Origin: Flavobacteriaceae bacterium UBA5079
GTDB lineage: Bacteria; Bacteroidota; Bacteroidia; Flavobacteriales; Flavobacteriaceae
NCBI GenBank assembly: GCA_002414705.1
Contig: DIAL01000081.1
Span: 15,613-31,683 of the forward strand
Reading direction: 5' to 3'
DNA: 16,071 bases
The notes beneath the pieces are model-generated. The model did no database searches, was not told the origin of the DNA, and saw nothing but the letters and a program-made list of their open reading frames with translations. Both the position numbers and the translations under genes were made by a program. Below are positions 1-7,482 of the stretch, in pieces; within the stretch, counting starts at the first letter, position 1, and each line of letters starts with the position of its first letter.

Positions 1-1127
1 CGTTCTCTATACTCTTTGTATTCTTCATCTTTCAACCAAGAATGTCCCCATTGTAACGCTTCATGTCCAACATATAATCTAGATGGATACCCTTCATGAA
101 CCGCTTTAGTTCCAGTTACTGTGTTTAGTCTGGAATAGGGTCTTCCGGTATGTGTGTCAAACTGTAGCATGATGGTTTTTCCTTTTTTTGTTTTAATTAG
201 TGAGGTGTTCATATCACCACACGTAAAGTTTTGTGTGCGGAAATTTTCTTTTTTTGCTGCTTCACTTAAACTTTGTTCTCTAGAACTCATACTGACCATA
301 AAATCATAATTATCACCACGACCAATATCCATATAGGAACTAACTGGACCTAAACCATGACCAGTATAAAAATTACCGTTTTTAGTTTCGTGGTGTTTAA
401 TACGCCATTGGTTTTCATAATAAGTTGCATCTAACATGTGTTTTCTTAAGTCGTGAATGTAAGCACCTTCTGCATGATTTATATCACCAAAAACACCTTC
501 ATTAATCATATTTAATATCCAAAGTTCCTCGCCATTAAAACAGCAATTCTCCATGTACATACAATGTTTTTTGGTACGTTCCGCTACTTCAATTAGTTTC
601 CAGCAATCGTCCAACGTCATTGCTAATGGCTGCTCGCAAGCAACATGTTTATTATTTTCCATTCCATATACACACATTTCTGTGTGATAATTCCATGGTG
701 TTGCAATAATCAGGATATCTATATCGTCTCTTTTAGCTATTTTTTTCCAGGAATTTTCGTCACCAAAATACAGATCGGCACCTTGTGGTTGAATGGTTTT
801 TAAGTAGTCGTTGCTTTTAGTGAGTTTATCTTCCTTTAAGTCGGAAAGGGCAACAATTTCAGCATGATTGTGTTTAATTAGATACTCAAACATTTGAATT
901 AGAACAGAACCTCTATTTCCCATACCAATCATTCCAACACGCACTTTATCTATAGGCTTGTCGGCAAAACTCACCATATTACCTAATGCTTTATTAGAAC
1001 CCAATAAGGCGTTTACAGCGTCAACTTCTTGCAGATTCTCTCTTGTATTTCCAGAAATTAAAGTTGGAGTAAGACCTAAAAAAAGTCCAGCGCGAGCTGT
1101 TAGGTTTAGAAACGATTTTCTATTCAT
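1..1127 (-). CDS. GH109-like Gfo/Idh/MocA family protein, 3' end cut by window edge
   Basis: The frame is open from an ATG at 1127 to the left edge (375 codons), so the C-terminus is missing. The N-terminus (RKSFLNLTARAGLFLG) looks like an export signal resembling a Tat signal, but with RK in place of RR. A Rossmann NAD-binding motif GMIGMGNRG sits at residues 65-73. The usual EKP of Gfo/Idh/MocA enzymes is EQP at 165-167. Later blocks resemble GH109 alpha-N-acetylgalactosaminidases, which cleave glycosides through a transient NAD-dependent oxidation: E193 (MENCCF), Y223 and H225 (GAYIHDL), Y254 and H257 (YTGHG), then MDIGRG. These match pocket positions I recall from the Elizabethkingia enzyme. 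Fold is near certain; GalNAc specificity is inferred, since many flavobacterial relatives are uncharacterised and could be dehydrogenases on other sugars. It lies 75 nt downstream of bshA on the same strand. Confidence 0.88.
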   Translation of the reverse strand, partial: MNRKSFLNLTARAGLFLGLTPTLISGNTRENLQEVDAVNALLGSNKALGNMVSFADKPIDKVRVGMIGMGNRGSVLIQMFEYLIKHNHAEIVALSDLKEDKLTKSNDYLKTIQPQGADLYFGDENSWKKIAKRDDIDILIIATPWNYHTEMCVYGMENNKHVACEQPLAMTLDDCWKLIEVAERTKKHCMYMENCCFNGEELWILNMINEGVFGDINHAEGAYIHDLRKHMLDATYYENQWRIKHHETKNGNFYTGHGLGPVSSYMDIGRGDNYDFMVSMSSREQSLSEAAKKENFRTQNFTCGDMNTSLIKTKKGKTIMLQFDTHTGRPYSRLNTVTGTKAVHEGYPSRLYVGHEALQWGHSWLKDEEYKEYRE

Positions 1128-1202
1128 TTTATAACGGTTTTGAAGTTTACCCCAAGTTATAAAATAAATACAAATAAAAAATAGCCTGTTACAAAAAGTA
1201 GA

Positions 1203-2342
1203 TTAGTTTAAAACTTTGCTTTTTGATAAGGTTTTTTGATAAATAGCTTCGTATTGAGGTACTATTTCATGAATATCAAACTTACTTGCTTGTTTTGTGG
1301 CTTGCAGTTTAAACGTATTAAGTGTTTCTGTATCTTTCAAAATGGTTATTGCATTTTTACTCATATCATCAACATCACCCACATTACTCAAATATCCCGA
1401 AACTCCATGAATATTAACCTCTGGAATACCTCCGGAATTACTAGATATAACAGGAACTCCAGAAGCCATAGCTTCCAAAGCCGCTAAACCAAAACTTTCT
1501 GTTTCTGATGGCAAAATAAACAAATCAGAAAAACATAATATCCGGTCTATTTCATGGCTATTTCCTAGAAAAACAACTTTATTTTCAATTCCCAATTCAA
1601 TTGCTAATTGTTCAGCTGCCTCCTTTTCGGGACCTTCGCCAACCATCATTAATTTGGCTGGTATTTCCTTTTGGATATTATAAAATACTTTAATAACATC
1701 TGAGATGCGTTTAACTGGTCTAAAATTACTTATATGTGTTATAATTCTTTCATTATCAGCAGCCATCATAGCGCGTTGGCAATCTGTAAACGTATTCGTG
1801 TGTTTTCCAATATCTATGAAATTCGTAACAACTTCAATATCATTTTTTATATCAAATAAGCGTAAGGTATCGCGTTTTAAACTTTCGGAAACAGATGTTA
1901 CTGCATCCGATTTATTAATACTAAATGTAACTGCTGTTTTATAAAACGGGTGACTTCCAACTAGTGTAATATCTGTTCCGTGGAGTGTAGTTACAATTGG
2001 TACATAAATACCTTCTTCTTGAAGCATTTTTTTCGCCATATAAGCTGCATAAGCGTGTGGAATGGCATAATGAACATGCAAAACCTCAATTTTATGGAGC
2101 TTTACCATATCTACTAATTTACTGGAAAGTGCCAACTCATAAGGTTGGTAATGAAACAAAGGATATTCAGGAACTGTAACCTCATGAAAATGAACATTAC
2201 TGCCTAAAAGTTCTAAACGAACCGGTTGTTTGTAGGTTATAAAATGGACTTCGTGACCACGTTTAGACAATTCAATTCCTAATTCTGTAGCTACTACACC
2301 ACTTCCGCCAAACGTTGGGTAACAAACGATTCCTATTTTCAT
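1203..2342 (-). CDS. bshA: N-acetyl-alpha-D-glucosaminyl L-malate synthase BshA
   Basis: GT4-family glycosyltransferase of 379 residues, the usual BshA length. It joins GlcNAc from UDP-GlcNAc to L-malate, the first step of bacillithiol synthesis in the cytosol. The N-terminus carries the BshA-typical loop YPTFGGSGVVATELG (residues 8-22), followed by HVHYAIPHA (89-97) and HGTD (121-124). The C-terminal Rossmann domain has SNFRPVKR (205-212), VGEGPE and the retaining-transferase E-x7-E motif (E282 to E290, in ETESFGLAALE). The match along the whole protein is good enough to use the symbol. The bshB and bshC partners are not in this window. The gene starts 103 nt after the GH3 fusion gene on the same strand. 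No clear flavobacterial -7 element (TAnnTTTG) was seen in that gap. Confidence 0.95.
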   Translation of the reverse strand: MKIGIVCYPTFGGSGVVATELGIELSKRGHEVHFITYKQPVRLELLGSNVHFHEVTVPEYPLFHYQPYELALSSKLVDMVKLHKIEVLHVHYAIPHAYAAYMAKKMLQEEGIYVPIVTTLHGTDITLVGSHPFYKTAVTFSINKSDAVTSVSESLKRDTLRLFDIKNDIEVVTNFIDIGKHTNTFTDCQRAMMAADNERIITHISNFRPVKRISDVIKVFYNIQKEIPAKLMMVGEGPEKEAAEQLAIELGIENKVVFLGNSHEIDRILCFSDLFILPSETESFGLAALEAMASGVPVISSNSGGIPEVNIHGVSGYLSNVGDVDDMSKNAITILKDTETLNTFKLQATKQASKFDIHEIVPQYEAIYQKTLSKSKVLN

Positions 2343-2420
2343 TCTTATTCTGTAAATTAAAATTCACTTTAGAGCAAAACTCCAGTTATTAGTTATTCTC
2401 GATATTGGTCGTATTAAAAC

Positions 2421-2441
2421 AAATATCTATACAAGATATTT
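2421..2441 (-). terminator. AT-only stem-loop after the GH3 fusion gene, possible weak terminator
   Basis: A perfect 8-bp inverted repeat (AAATATCT / AGATATTT) with a 5-nt loop begins 5 nt downstream of the stop of the gene ending at 2446. On the minus strand it is followed by GTTTTAATAC. The stem has only one G-C pair, so termination would be inefficient. It could equally be an mRNA 3'-end stabiliser or chance in AT-rich DNA. Confidence 0.3.
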
Positions 2442-2445
2442 TAAA

Positions 2446-5361
2446 TTAATCAATAATAGCCTCATAAATCAATTCCTGAATATCTGTTCTAATATTTTCT
2501 TTAAGCAACGTATTCGATCCTGCATTTGGATAGGTTCTATTTGCTAAAAATACATATACAATTTCTTCTTCGGGATCTGCCCATGCATAGGTTCCTGTAA
2601 AACCTGAATGCCCAAAACTTGTCATGGATACACAGCCACAAGTTGGTCCAGAATCGCCTAATTGAGGTTTATCAAAACCAACACCACGACGATTATCTTT
2701 ATCGCAGTAAAAACACGTATTAAACGTATCTAATGTTTTTGTTTTAAAATAGCGCTTTCCACCATAAAAACCTTTTTGTAAATAGGTTTGCATAATTTTA
2801 GCTACGTCATTGGCATTACTAAAAACACCAGCATGACCTCCTACACCACCTTGCATAGCTGCTCCCATATCGTGAACATAGCCTTGTATTTTTTGGTAAC
2901 GATAATAATCGTCTATTTCTGAAGGTACTATATTAATATCGCTAAATTTACTATTTGGGTTATATGTGGTGTGATTAGCTCCTAAAGATTGATAAAAATG
3001 ATCCTGAACCAATTCATCTAAACCTTTCTCATAGTATTTTTCTAAATACTTTTTAAGTATATAATACGGTAAATCACTGTAACGATAGCGCAAGGTTTTC
3101 AATAAATCACTGTCTTTAATAATTTTTTGCATGCTATCTTGATAATCGGCACGCATATATAATTCATTAGCCACCTTTACGGTAAATTTTCCGCCGTATT
3201 CTTTTCGGTAATATTTTGGGTCTGGCTGTTTATTTGAATCTAAAGTGGCAGAATAGAATGGAATCCACGGATTTAATCGCGCATAATGCGATAACATTTG
3301 TTTTAATGTAATGTTCTTTTTATTGGAGTTGGCATACTCTGGAAGTATTTTTGATAATTTTGTGTCCAAAGTAACAATTCCTTTTTCCTCCAACTCCATC
3401 AATAATGGTAAGGTTGCCAGAATTTTTGTAAGTGAAGCCACATCATACATGTCATTAAATTTAACAGGTTCTGCGTTTGCATCATACGTATGTTTTCCAA
3501 AGTTTTTACTGTAGATAACTTTACCTTTTCTAGCGACTAGCAACTGAATTCCAGGAGTCATTTTTTCATTAACGGCACGTTGGGCAATGGCATCAATTTT
3601 ATTAAGTTTTTCAGTGCTCATACCTACGCGTTCTGGAATGGCATAGCCTAAACGTGATAAGCTAGACAATGTAAACCCGTCACCAACCGCAAAACCATTA
3701 CCAATAGAAACTGGCAATGTACCTTGTGCTTGAACAGCTCCAAATATAATTTGAGCAGAGGTGTCTTGAGAAATCGGACTATTTTGATAACTCACCACAA
3801 GTCCTTCAACATTTTCCAATGTTTTAACATCCAATAACGCATAGGGTCTAACAAAAACATCGAGAATAACGGTATTGGTTCTAGCTATTTCATAAAGCCA
3901 AACCAATTCTTTATCTGAAAATTCAAAACTTTTCCACGGATTATCATTAGAGCGGTGAAAACCAATTATGACTGTGTTATATGCTTTAAGCTTCTCAATA
4001 ACTTCATCTAAATTATCTCCAACAACCTCATGAACTTTTCCATATTTCTGAAGACCTTGAAGAAAATCTGAACCATCATCATCACCTAACTTTATATAGG
4101 CAATTTTTTTAGTTTCTAAATTCCGGATTGGTAAAATATCGCCTTTATTTTTTACAACAGTAATGGCATTCTCCATAAGTTTCTCATAAAGCACATCATC
4201 TTCAGGTCTATTTAAATCCGCTACCAAATTTTCTAAATCAACTGGAATAAATTTATTCAGTTCGACTTTATATTTCGCTTTCAGTATTTTTTTAACGGAA
4301 TGCGCTAAACGTTCTTCAGTAATTTCGCCTGAATTATAAGCGTCTCTGATTTTATCAATAGCTTTTGGTACATCTTCAGAAATTAATAGAATATCGTTTC
4401 CTGCCTGAAAGGCTGCTAAATCAATATCTCCTGGTGTACTGAAATTTGCAACACCTTTCATATTTAAGGCATCAGTAAAAATAAGACCTTTAAAACCGAG
4501 CTTTTCCTTTAAAATATCCGTTATAACGTGTTTAGATAATGAGGTTGGCAAACCGTTTTCTGCTTCTAAAGCAGGTACATTTAAGTGCGCAACCATAACA
4601 CTGGAAACGCCTTCTTTTATGAGACGTTTGTATGGATACATTTCAATAGAATCGATACGTTTTATGTCGAAATCTATGGTTGGTAGTGCTTTATGAGAAT
4701 CCGTGTCTGTATCACCATGTCCAGGAAAATGTTTTGCGCTTGATAAAACACCTGCATCGTGCATCCCTTGCATAAAAGCTGAAGCTTTTTCCGTTACATT
4801 TTCACGATCTTCACCAAAAGAACGGTTTCCAATAATTGGATTTTTAGGGTTGGTATTGATATCAATATCTGGTGCAAAATTAAAATGCACACCTAGACGC
4901 TTACAATGTTCGCCAATATGATAACCAGCTTTTGCCACTAACAAATTATCTTTTATGGCACCAAGCGTCATATTCCATGGAAATGCGTACGTTGAATCCA
5001 GACGCATACTTAAACCCCATTCCGCATCCATACCTATTAGTAATGGTACTTTAGCTACAGACTGCAAATCATTATTAAATCTAGCCTGACTAACCGGATC
5101 TCCTTTAGAAAAAATAACACCTCCAATATGATTATTAGTTACCATTTGGCTAATAATATTTTCGTGCATTAAGTCCTTATTTGAAAAGGCCTGAACCATA
5201 AAGAGCTGTCCAATTTTTTCGTCTAAAGTCATGTTTCCATAAATACTATCCACCCATTTAAGTTGTTCTTTAGCATCAGTTGTTGCTAACGGATCCAAAC
5301 TTTGAGCTTGAATAAATGACTGTGAAACAATAAAAAGCAATAAAAAAACTAGGAATCGCAT
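2446..5361 (-). CDS. Exported GH3 beta-N-acetylglucosaminidase (NagZ-like) fused to a beta-lactamase-fold serine hydrolase
   Basis: This 971-residue protein has a signal peptide (residues 1-19, MRFLVFLLLFIVSQSFIQA) without a lipobox. The GH3 N-terminal domain (about 35-370) carries KHFPGHGDTDTDSH at 210-223. D221 and H223 form the Asp-His dyad typical of NagZ, and D297 in FTDALNM is the likely nucleophile. A GH3 C-terminal-like domain follows (about 395-560). The last third (about 580-965) is a class C beta-lactamase/PBP-like domain with S643-L-T-K646 (SxxK), Y761-S-D763 (YxN-like) and H918-S-G920 (KTG-like). The first part should release GlcNAc from muropeptides. The second may act like Bacillus AmiE, a beta-lactamase-fold amidase that works after NagZ, but esterase or peptidase activity is not excluded. 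Probable site is the periplasm. It starts after a 240-bp spacer. Confidence 0.93.
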   Translation of the reverse strand: MRFLVFLLLFIVSQSFIQAQSLDPLATTDAKEQLKWVDSIYGNMTLDEKIGQLFMVQAFSNKDLMHENIISQMVTNNHIGGVIFSKGDPVSQARFNNDLQSVAKVPLLIGMDAEWGLSMRLDSTYAFPWNMTLGAIKDNLLVAKAGYHIGEHCKRLGVHFNFAPDIDINTNPKNPIIGNRSFGEDRENVTEKASAFMQGMHDAGVLSSAKHFPGHGDTDTDSHKALPTIDFDIKRIDSIEMYPYKRLIKEGVSSVMVAHLNVPALEAENGLPTSLSKHVITDILKEKLGFKGLIFTDALNMKGVANFSTPGDIDLAAFQAGNDILLISEDVPKAIDKIRDAYNSGEITEERLAHSVKKILKAKYKVELNKFIPVDLENLVADLNRPEDDVLYEKLMENAITVVKNKGDILPIRNLETKKIAYIKLGDDDGSDFLQGLQKYGKVHEVVGDNLDEVIEKLKAYNTVIIGFHRSNDNPWKSFEFSDKELVWLYEIARTNTVILDVFVRPYALLDVKTLENVEGLVVSYQNSPISQDTSAQIIFGAVQAQGTLPVSIGNGFAVGDGFTLSSLSRLGYAIPERVGMSTEKLNKIDAIAQRAVNEKMTPGIQLLVARKGKVIYSKNFGKHTYDANAEPVKFNDMYDVASLTKILATLPLLMELEEKGIVTLDTKLSKILPEYANSNKKNITLKQMLSHYARLNPWIPFYSATLDSNKQPDPKYYRKEYGGKFTVKVANELYMRADYQDSMQKIIKDSDLLKTLRYRYSDLPYYILKKYLEKYYEKGLDELVQDHFYQSLGANHTTYNPNSKFSDINIVPSEIDDYYRYQKIQGYVHDMGAAMQGGVGGHAGVFSNANDVAKIMQTYLQKGFYGGKRYFKTKTLDTFNTCFYCDKDNRRGVGFDKPQLGDSGPTCGCVSMTSFGHSGFTGTYAWADPEEEIVYVFLANRTYPNAGSNTLLKENIRTDIQELIYEAIID

Positions 5362-5601
5362 ATAACGAAGGATAATTTAAACGGTTAATTAAGACTATGC
5401 CAAATTACCAATTTTAGTGAAAAGAAACACAGATTTTAAGATAGATTTATAACGGAACTATTAATAAATTACTGACGCATAATTTCTTGTCAAATTGAAA
5501 GTTGACTGAAATACGATGATATGTGAAATTTAAAAATAGATTTCAATATCCAAACGACATAAATTTGATTCAAGTATTATTAAAAAAAAGCCAATACTAA
5601 T

Positions 5602-6087
5602 TTATTTAACAAAACGAGAATGCCAGCTTTCACTAGCAGGAACTTCCCAATATTCTTTAAATTCAGCAATATTATTTACTAAATTATTAAACACAATGGT
5701 GTTTTTAGAAACGGCTCTATCTTTTGCCATTTGTCGGAAATCGGTTAAGGTTTTGTAAGCCACAAAATTACCTTGTTTATAAGACACATTCATTTTATCC
5801 ATTAAATCCACATCATATTGTTTTTCTAAATCTTGAATAAAATGAACAGATGCATCAATAGAACAACCTGTTGCCTTATTCACATCCTGATTTAAAGCCA
5901 AAACAATAAACCTTTTGTATTCAATAGTATAACCAGCTTGCAAATCGCTTCCGTGCGCTGTCCAGTTTTCAACAAAGGTGTTAAGTTTTAATTTAATTTC
6001 ATCCAATTCGGAATCGGTGAATGTGCGGTTTGCTTGGAATATCCAAACGCGTGATTCGTTCGGTAATGTATTAAAATCTACTAGCAT
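5602..6087 (-). CDS. Conserved flavobacterial protein of unknown function (not a genuine ABC ATPase)
   Basis: Soluble 161-residue protein with no signal peptide or membrane segment. I recognise it as a flavobacterial family often labelled 'ABC transporter ATPase' in databases (from memory). The sequence gives no support for that: there is no Walker A (GxxxxGKS/T), no LSGGQ signature and no Walker B, and it is too short for an ABC nucleotide-binding domain. Visible traits are a likely conserved centre ATGCSIDASVHFI (72-84, with the only cysteine, C75), the segment QGNFVAYKTLTDFRQM (105-120), and a Trp-rich end (EYWEVPASESWHSRF). Its ATG lies inside the end of the preceding gene (17-nt overlap), which suggests coupled translation with the small membrane proteins. 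It is the last gene of the string. After its stop comes a T8 run on the minus strand without a convincing hairpin. Confidence 0.85.
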   Translation of the reverse strand: MLVDFNTLPNESRVWIFQANRTFTDSELDEIKLKLNTFVENWTAHGSDLQAGYTIEYKRFIVLALNQDVNKATGCSIDASVHFIQDLEKQYDVDLMDKMNVSYKQGNFVAYKTLTDFRQMAKDRAVSKNTIVFNNLVNNIAEFKEYWEVPASESWHSRFVK

Positions 6088-6286
6088 TATTTTTTTGTTT
6101 AGTTTTACTATATACTGTTGTAAGTCCTATAACTGTCCCAAAAGTTAAGAAATAGAATACAAACTGATTTAAATTGAAAGGTTTTTTATCCACATAATCA
6201 AAACCAGCCATGGCTAACGCAAAAATCAAACCTTGGATGGCACCGGAAATTAATCCTTTTTTGATGTTTTTTGAATTGAACTTCAT
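6071..6286 (-). CDS. Small two-helix membrane protein, copy 3 of a tandem trio
   Basis: Seventy-one residues with two hydrophobic segments (about 11-31 and 40-58), a basic N-terminus and a Lys-rich polar tail. Helix 1 ends in F29-D30-Y31 and helix 2 carries F49-G50. It aligns with the two preceding small proteins: F at -8 from the Asp (F22), and 19 residues between that Asp and the Gly of helix 2. It has no recognised domain and no signal-peptide cleavage motif. It starts 5 nt after the preceding small gene and overlaps the next gene by 17 nt. Function unknown. Confidence 0.8.
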   Translation of the reverse strand: MKFNSKNIKKGLISGAIQGLIFALAMAGFDYVDKKPFNLNQFVFYFLTFGTVIGLTTVYSKTKQKNNASRF

Positions 6287-6291
6287 AACAA

Positions 6292-6468
6292 TTATGTCTT
6301 GGTTATTTTGGTCCTAAAAGCAATAGCCATAAAAAAACCTACAAAGACAGCTTGAAAAATATACTTACCAATTGAAGCTACTTCATTATTATAATAATCA
6401 ATAATAAACACCGCAAATCCAAAACAAATGGCTGCAATTACAGCAGAAATATAGTTTCCTTTTTTCAC
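6292..6468 (-). CDS. Small two-helix membrane protein, copy 2 of a tandem trio, GTG start
   Basis: Fifty-eight residues beginning with GTG at 6468, read as MKKGNYISAVIAAICFG and ending at TAA 6292-6294. Two hydrophobic segments (about 7-24 and 36-51) flank a polar loop (YYNNEVAS), and the tail is basic (FRTKITKT). Support for a real gene comes from three points. It fills exactly the gap between two similar genes. It aligns with them (F16, D24-Y25, G44, with the same F-x7-D-x19-G spacing). It has tight junctions: the GTG follows the upstream TAA with no base between, and its stop lies 5 nt before the next ATG. There is no in-frame ATG until late in the second helix. Automated callers could miss it because of its length and GTG start. 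Function unknown. Confidence 0.72.
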   Translation of the reverse strand: MKKGNYISAVIAAICFGFAVFIIDYYNNEVASIGKYIFQAVFVGFFMAIAFRTKITKT

Positions 6469-6678
6469 TTATTTATTACGATTCTGTTCTTCTTTTTTCA
6501 CCTTCCGGTGCGCCATGTATGCGTTAAAACATCCAAACAACAGAAAATGTAATCCGAATTTTATGATGGATAAGTCTCTTCCCATAAAATAGTCGAATGC
6601 CAACATAACAAGGGCAAACATAATTCCGGAAATGACACCTAATCGTATATAGGTTTTGTTTTTTTCAAAAAAGCTCAT
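6469..6678 (-). CDS. Small two-helix membrane protein, copy 1 of a tandem trio
   Basis: Sixty-nine residues: a short polar start (MSFFEKNKTY), a first hydrophobic segment (about 11-31) ending F28-D29-Y30, a short loop (MGRDLS), a second segment (about 37-56) with F48-G49, and a charged tail (HRKVKKEEQNRNK). It shares F-x7-D-x19-G spacing with the two genes that follow it. Orientation should be N-in/C-in given the basic ends (inference). The ATG lies 5 nt after the stop of the CCG Fe-S protein gene, so it is very probably cotranscribed with it. No domain family recognised; function unknown. Confidence 0.82.
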   Translation of the reverse strand: MSFFEKNKTYIRLGVISGIMFALVMLAFDYFMGRDLSIIKFGLHFLLFGCFNAYMAHRKVKKEEQNRNK

Positions 6679-6683
6679 AAATT

Positions 6684-7475
6684 CTATAAATCGTCAGCAT
6701 TAGCAATTAGTTCGGCAATATCCATAACTTCTATATTTGCTTCTTGATCTTTGGCTTTTACACCATCCGTCATCATGGTATTACAAAACGGACAACCAGC
6801 AGCAATAATTTCTGGCTTAGTTTCCATGGCTTGTTCTGTACGTTCTACGTTAATTTCTTTATCGCCTTTTTCGGCATCTTTAAACATTTGCGCACCTCCA
6901 GCTCCACAGCATAAACCGCGACTTTTACAGCTTTTCATTTCTACTAATTCGGCATCCAATTTACGGATTAACTCACGTGGTGCTTCGTAAACACCATTAG
7001 CACGACCTAAAAAACAGGGATCATGAAACGTGATTCGTTTACCTTTAAACTGACCACCTTCAATAGTTAAACGACCTTCTTCTAACAAGGATTTTAAAAA
7101 TTGTGTGTGGTGCATAACCTCATATTTACCGCCGAGTTCTGGATACTCATTTTTCATGGTATTAAAACAATGCGGACAAGTGGTTACAATTTTCTTGATT
7201 TCATAAGCATTCATGACTTCAATATTTGTAACGGCTTGCATTTGAAATAGAAATTCGTTTCCACTTCGTTTGGCAGGATCGCCAGTACAGCCTTCTTCGG
7301 ACCCTAAAACGGCAAAATCTACGTTTGCTTTGTTAAGGATTCTTACAAATGCTTTAGTTATTTTTTTGGCTCTATCATCAAAACTTCCTGCACATCCAAC
7401 CCAAAATAACACTTCTGGTTGTTTGCCTTCTGCCATATATTCTGCCATAGTTGGCACTTTAAGTTGTTCGCTCAT
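6684..7475 (-). CDS. CCG-domain Fe-S oxidoreductase subunit (HdrB/GlpC-like)
   Basis: Cytosolic 263-residue protein with two cysteine-rich (CCG) modules of the kind that bind [4Fe-4S] clusters and do thiol/disulfide or quinone-linked electron transfer in HdrB, GlpC and LutA. Module 2 is complete: C154 (HDPCFLGR), C189-C190-G-A-G-G, C228-x2-C231. Module 1 has C28, a single C63 in EEGCTGD where CCG is expected, and C100-x2-C103, so it is degenerate. The start at 7475 (MSEQLKVPTM) is chosen because a longer frame to 7532 would overlap the end of the upstream gene and adds an unconvincing N-terminus; 7 nt then separate the genes. The likely partner is the membrane Fe-S protein encoded at 8339-9652. 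Substrate unknown. Confidence 0.93.
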   Translation of the reverse strand: MSEQLKVPTMAEYMAEGKQPEVLFWVGCAGSFDDRAKKITKAFVRILNKANVDFAVLGSEEGCTGDPAKRSGNEFLFQMQAVTNIEVMNAYEIKKIVTTCPHCFNTMKNEYPELGGKYEVMHHTQFLKSLLEEGRLTIEGGQFKGKRITFHDPCFLGRANGVYEAPRELIRKLDAELVEMKSCKSRGLCCGAGGAQMFKDAEKGDKEINVERTEQAMETKPEIIAAGCPFCNTMMTDGVKAKDQEANIEVMDIAELIANADDL

Positions 7476-7482
7476 AATATTA

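Noticed and set aside
5573..5598. Inverted repeat AGTATT/AATACT around an A8 run after the 161-residue gene as a terminator
   Set aside because: On the minus strand the T-run lies inside the 14-nt loop, not after the stem, so it does not form a standard intrinsic terminator. The T8 tract alone is too common in this AT-rich DNA.
5362..5601. Promoter or small RNA in the 240-bp spacer before the GH3 fusion gene
   Set aside because: The closest element on the minus strand is TAATTTG, one base short of TAnnTTTG, with no matching -33. No stable GC-containing hairpin or riboswitch-like pattern was seen.
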